A stretch of DNA of 64,000 nt from Streptomyces sp. NBC_00154 (GTDB lineage: Bacteria > Actinomycetota > Actinomycetes > Streptomycetales > Streptomycetaceae). The translations under genes were made by a program, and so were the position numbers. How positions within the stretch are numbered: position 1 is the first letter of the stretch; each line of letters begins with the position of its first letter. A model generated the notes under the pieces. The model made no database searches and was not told the DNA's origin. It saw only the letters and a list, made by a program, of their open reading frames with translations. Shown here one piece after another: positions 61,733 through 64,000 of this stretch. The DNA lies in assembly GCF_026342835.1 (NCBI RefSeq), contig NZ_JAPEMI010000004.1:62001-126000 (forward strand), written 5' to 3'.

Positions 61733-62305
61733 TCAGCGGGCGAACGCTTCGGTCAGGCTGATGCGGTAGCCGTCCTCTTCCATCAGCACGACGGTGACGC
61801 CGAACGGGTCGGGGTGGTCCAGCTCGATCGGGGTGAAGGAGAAGTTCACCGCGGCCTGGATCGGCGGCACCAGCTCGCCGCCGGGCTGCGGCGCGGGGGC
61901 CGGCCTCCAGTCCGGGGCGACCGATGCCCAGCCCTCGGAGCTGCGGGACAGGAGCTGCTCGCTGTAGGGGAACTGGTGCAGGACGTGCCCGTCGCGGGTG
62001 GCGAGCACCATGTTGAGGCACGGGGCCGGGCCGACGATGGGCAGTTCGCAGGCGGTGGCGACGTCGTGGGTCTCCCAGGCGAGGACGACCTCGTCCGCGC
62101 CGGCCGCCGCGGCGATGTTCGCGAGTTCGGCGATCCCGGCGAGCGCGTCCTGGCCGACCTTGAGCGGGCGGACCCAGATCAGCCCGACCAGCTCGCCGCG
62201 CACCAGCGGCATCATCAGCGGGCGCGGCACGACCCCCTCGCCCAGCGAGGCGGTGTACGTCTCCTTCGCGACGCCGACCAGTCCGTTCCACATCCGCGCT
62301 TCCAC
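61733..62305 (-). CDS. Unknown protein paired with the SLATT gene (190 aa)
   Basis: GTG 62303-62305 behind AGGGGG (ATG 62293 also possible). A mixed alpha/beta protein: VGLIWVRPLKVGQDALAGIA, then ADEVVLAWETHDVATACEL and VNFSFTPIELDHPDPFGVTV. No recognised family, signal peptide or membrane span. It is translated just before the SLATT-type membrane protein with a 4-base gap, so the two probably act together, this one as sensor or regulator. Confidence 0.65.
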   Translation of the reverse strand: MEARMWNGLVGVAKETYTASLGEGVVPRPLMMPLVRGELVGLIWVRPLKVGQDALAGIAELANIAAAAGADEVVLAWETHDVATACELPIVGPAPCLNMVLATRDGHVLHQFPYSEQLLSRSSEGWASVAPDWRPAPAPQPGGELVPPIQAAVNFSFTPIELDHPDPFGVTVVLMEEDGYRISLTEAFAR

Positions 62306-62590
62306 GGGAGCCCCCTGCCGTCTGCCGATCCGATCACCGCACCCTGCCACGAGGGCTGAGGCCGTGTCAGCGGGATGATCAGCCAGCCCGGCGACGGGAT
62401 TCGGGAAGGGCGCCGTACCCGTGGGCTGCCGGAAGACGCGAGGCCGGGTGGCCCGGGGTACTACTGGGAGCCGGGTTTGGCGCATGTCCGGGGCGCCGCG
62501 GATACGCTGGCCCCCCGCCTCGTTCTCCTGTTGTGGCAGGTTCCTCCGGCGTAGCGTGACGGGTACACGCCTGGTACACCGTGCGTCACA

Positions 62591-63770
62591 GTGAGCGCCG
62601 AAGGGGGAGTTGTGCAGGCAGGAGCCGTGTTGGACGGCCGCTACCGGCTGATCGAGCCCATCGGCGCGGGCGGGTTCGGGCAGGTCTGGGTCGCGCACGA
62701 TCCCAAGGTCGACCGGTTGGTGGCGGTCAAGGTCCCCAGCGAGGACGGCAGCGCGGACAATGACCGGCAGGTAGCCCGGTTCGCCCGCGAGGCCGCGGTC
62801 GCCGGCGGCCTGTCCCACCCGCACATCGTCACCGTGCACGACTTCGGCTCCGCGAGGCACGACGGATGACTGTATGCCTACCTGGTGATGGAGCTACTCC
62901 GCGGAGAGCCTCTCAGCGTGGTGCTGGAAGGCGGGCGGCTGCCCCTGCCCGAGGTCGTGCGCACGGCAGGCTGTATCGCCGACGCCCTGGGCACCGCACA
63001 CGAGGCGGGCCTGACCCACCGGGACATCAAGCCGTCCAACATCATCGTCCGTTCCGGCGGCAGAGCGCCGGTCGTCGATTTCGGCATCAGCAAAAGCAGC
63101 GATGAACGGCACGACATCACCACCACCGGCGTCCTGATCGGCACCCCGGCCTACATGGCACCCGAGTGCTTCAGCGGCACCTACGACCACCGCTCCGATC
63201 TGTATTCGCTCGGATGCATGCTCTACGAGATGATCACCGGGCAACCGCCCTTCACCGGGACTGCCTGGCACCTGATCAACCAGCACTTCAACGAACAGCC
63301 GGCCTCCCCTGCTCCAACTGCGGTCTGCCATCCCGCCGGAACTGGAGAAGCTCGTCACGCGGCTCCTGGCCAAGAACCCCGGCGACCGCCCGGCCGACGC
63401 CTTCGAGGTCATGCTCGCCCTCCGAGAAATCGACCGGCGGTACTTCGACGAGGACTCGCCCAGCCGCGGGCTGGACAGATACGTCAGAGCCGCCGTGAGC
63501 CCCTGGATCGCAGCCCACGGCGCGGTCAAAGGGCTTCGTCTCATCGACCGGAAGCCCTGCCCGGCCTGCACCTCCAGGCTTGGTACGCACGGCGCGGAGG
63601 GCTGCGACTGCCAGGGAACCGGCGAGGTCTTCGAAGAGACAACCCACCGGATTCGGTTTCCCCCAGGAGTTCGAGCCGGGCAGCGACTGCGCCTGAGAGG
63701 TCTGGGCTGGCCCGGCAGGAACGGTGGGGAGGCGGGGGACCTCTTCGTCGTCGTGCGGATCGAGGTGTAG
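62591..63770 (+). pseudogene. Ser/Thr kinase fused to a DnaJ C-terminal domain, broken twice
   Basis: The frame from GTG 62591 has the glycine loop IGAGGFGQVWVAHD and VAVKVP, then an in-frame TGA at 62867-62869 (HDG-stop-LYAYLVMELL). The same frame goes on with HRDIKPSN, DFGIS, TPAYMAPE. At a C-run near 63307-63310 one base must be removed to continue with AIPPELEKLVTRLLAKNPGD. The C-terminal 110 residues have CPAC ... CDCQGTG and RIRFPPGVRAGQRLRLRGLG, a zinc-binding DnaJ-type substrate domain. No intact product is expected. Confidence 0.8.
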
Positions 63771-63929
63771 CCGCAGCCGCTGCGGTATTCGGCCAGGCCC
63801 AGATGGCTTTGTGCCATTCACCGGCAAGCCGCCTCCAACATCGTTAAGGCGCCGCTACATAAGAAGGCTGGGGCGGTGTCCTGCCGTCTGCGTGGGGTGA
63901 TGGCCTGTCGATGGGGGAGGTCGGGAGGG

Positions 63930-64000
63930 TTGCTGACCATCAACGTGACGGTGCTGCTCGCAGTCTTCGTCGTCTGGCGGCTGCGGCGGCGTACGGAGGC
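63930..64000 (+). other. Possible start of a membrane protein at the window edge
   Basis: A frame from TTG 63930 or a GTG shortly after reads LLTINVTVLLAVFVVWRLRR, one hydrophobic span, and continues past the window end. The ribosome-binding context (GGGAGG) is very close to the start. Too short to judge. Confidence 0.25.

Noticed and set aside
62867..62869. In-frame TGA considered as recoded selenocysteine
   Set aside because: No selenocysteine element is visible, the position is not a conserved catalytic site in kinases, and the gene has a second lesion downstream.

Overview
The window is very GC-rich and actinobacterial. The best organism markers are a telomere-associated protein gene (tap, 47024-49267) followed directly by a telomere terminal-protein gene (tpg, 49275-49832), the pair that replicates the ends of linear Streptomyces replicons. 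Together with a DUF6233 gene, a Ku gene, GTG/TTG starts and extreme insertion-sequence density, this points to the arm of a linear Streptomyces chromosome or a large linear plasmid. No rRNA or tRNA genes were seen.

Layout. 1-5.2 kb: an edge-truncated tyrosine recombinase, an NLR-like STAND ATPase gene broken by one frameshift, and a zeta-type kinase converging on a 93-residue gene. 5.2-8.9 kb: a tight amino-sugar cassette (an acyl-carrier/left-handed beta-helix acyltransferase fusion, a NUDIX hydrolase, a DegT-type aminotransferase and a Gfo/Idh/MocA dehydrogenase). 9.5-11.8 kb: an nSTAND1-type membrane ATPase coupled to a small membrane protein. 12.7-22.3 kb: a ku gene that has lost its 5' end beside a recombinase island made of three tyrosine recombinases, a small HTH protein, an 815-residue multi-zinc-ribbon protein with a degenerate recombinase fold, an SDR enzyme and an integrase tail. 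22.9-26.6 kb: Tn3-family remnants around an ArsR-type regulator/MFS exporter pair, a resolvase and two gene fragments.

27-38.4 kb is an insertion-sequence graveyard: an IS21 element that splits or abuts a LuxR-type regulator; an IS630-type element whose inverted repeats also enclose a PEP-mutase-family gene; a second IS630 element interrupted by an IS110 element; a third IS630 element with its own passenger gene; a 140-bp MITE with a perfect 8-bp target duplication; and an ISL3 tail. The IS110 5' non-coding end contains a candidate bridge RNA whose four guide segments match the element's own ends and the interrupted target.

38.4-46.5 kb: an extra gpsA, a 2H phosphoesterase, recombinase-accessory remnants, a GNAT acetyltransferase, a P-loop ATPase, a DnaE fragment, and an in-frame fusion of a tyrosine recombinase to an MFS transporter. 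46.9-50.8 kb: tap-tpg behind four CGTACG-type hexamers spaced exactly 11 bp apart, then a short CRISPR array with no cas genes in view. 50.8-58.2 kb: two same-length ISAs1-family copies in inverted orientation around an IS30 nested in an IS3 remnant, a secreted sedolisin-like protease and an IS630 fragment. 58.2-64 kb: a decapitated secreted protein, a receptor-type Ser/Thr kinase, a SLATT-type membrane protein with a partner gene, and a kinase-DnaJ fusion broken by a stop codon and a frameshift.

Most of the content is mobile, defence-like or decayed. Groups that look intact and co-transcribed are the amino-sugar cassette, the nSTAND1 pair, the recombinase island, the ArsR-MFS pair, tap-tpg and the SLATT pair.
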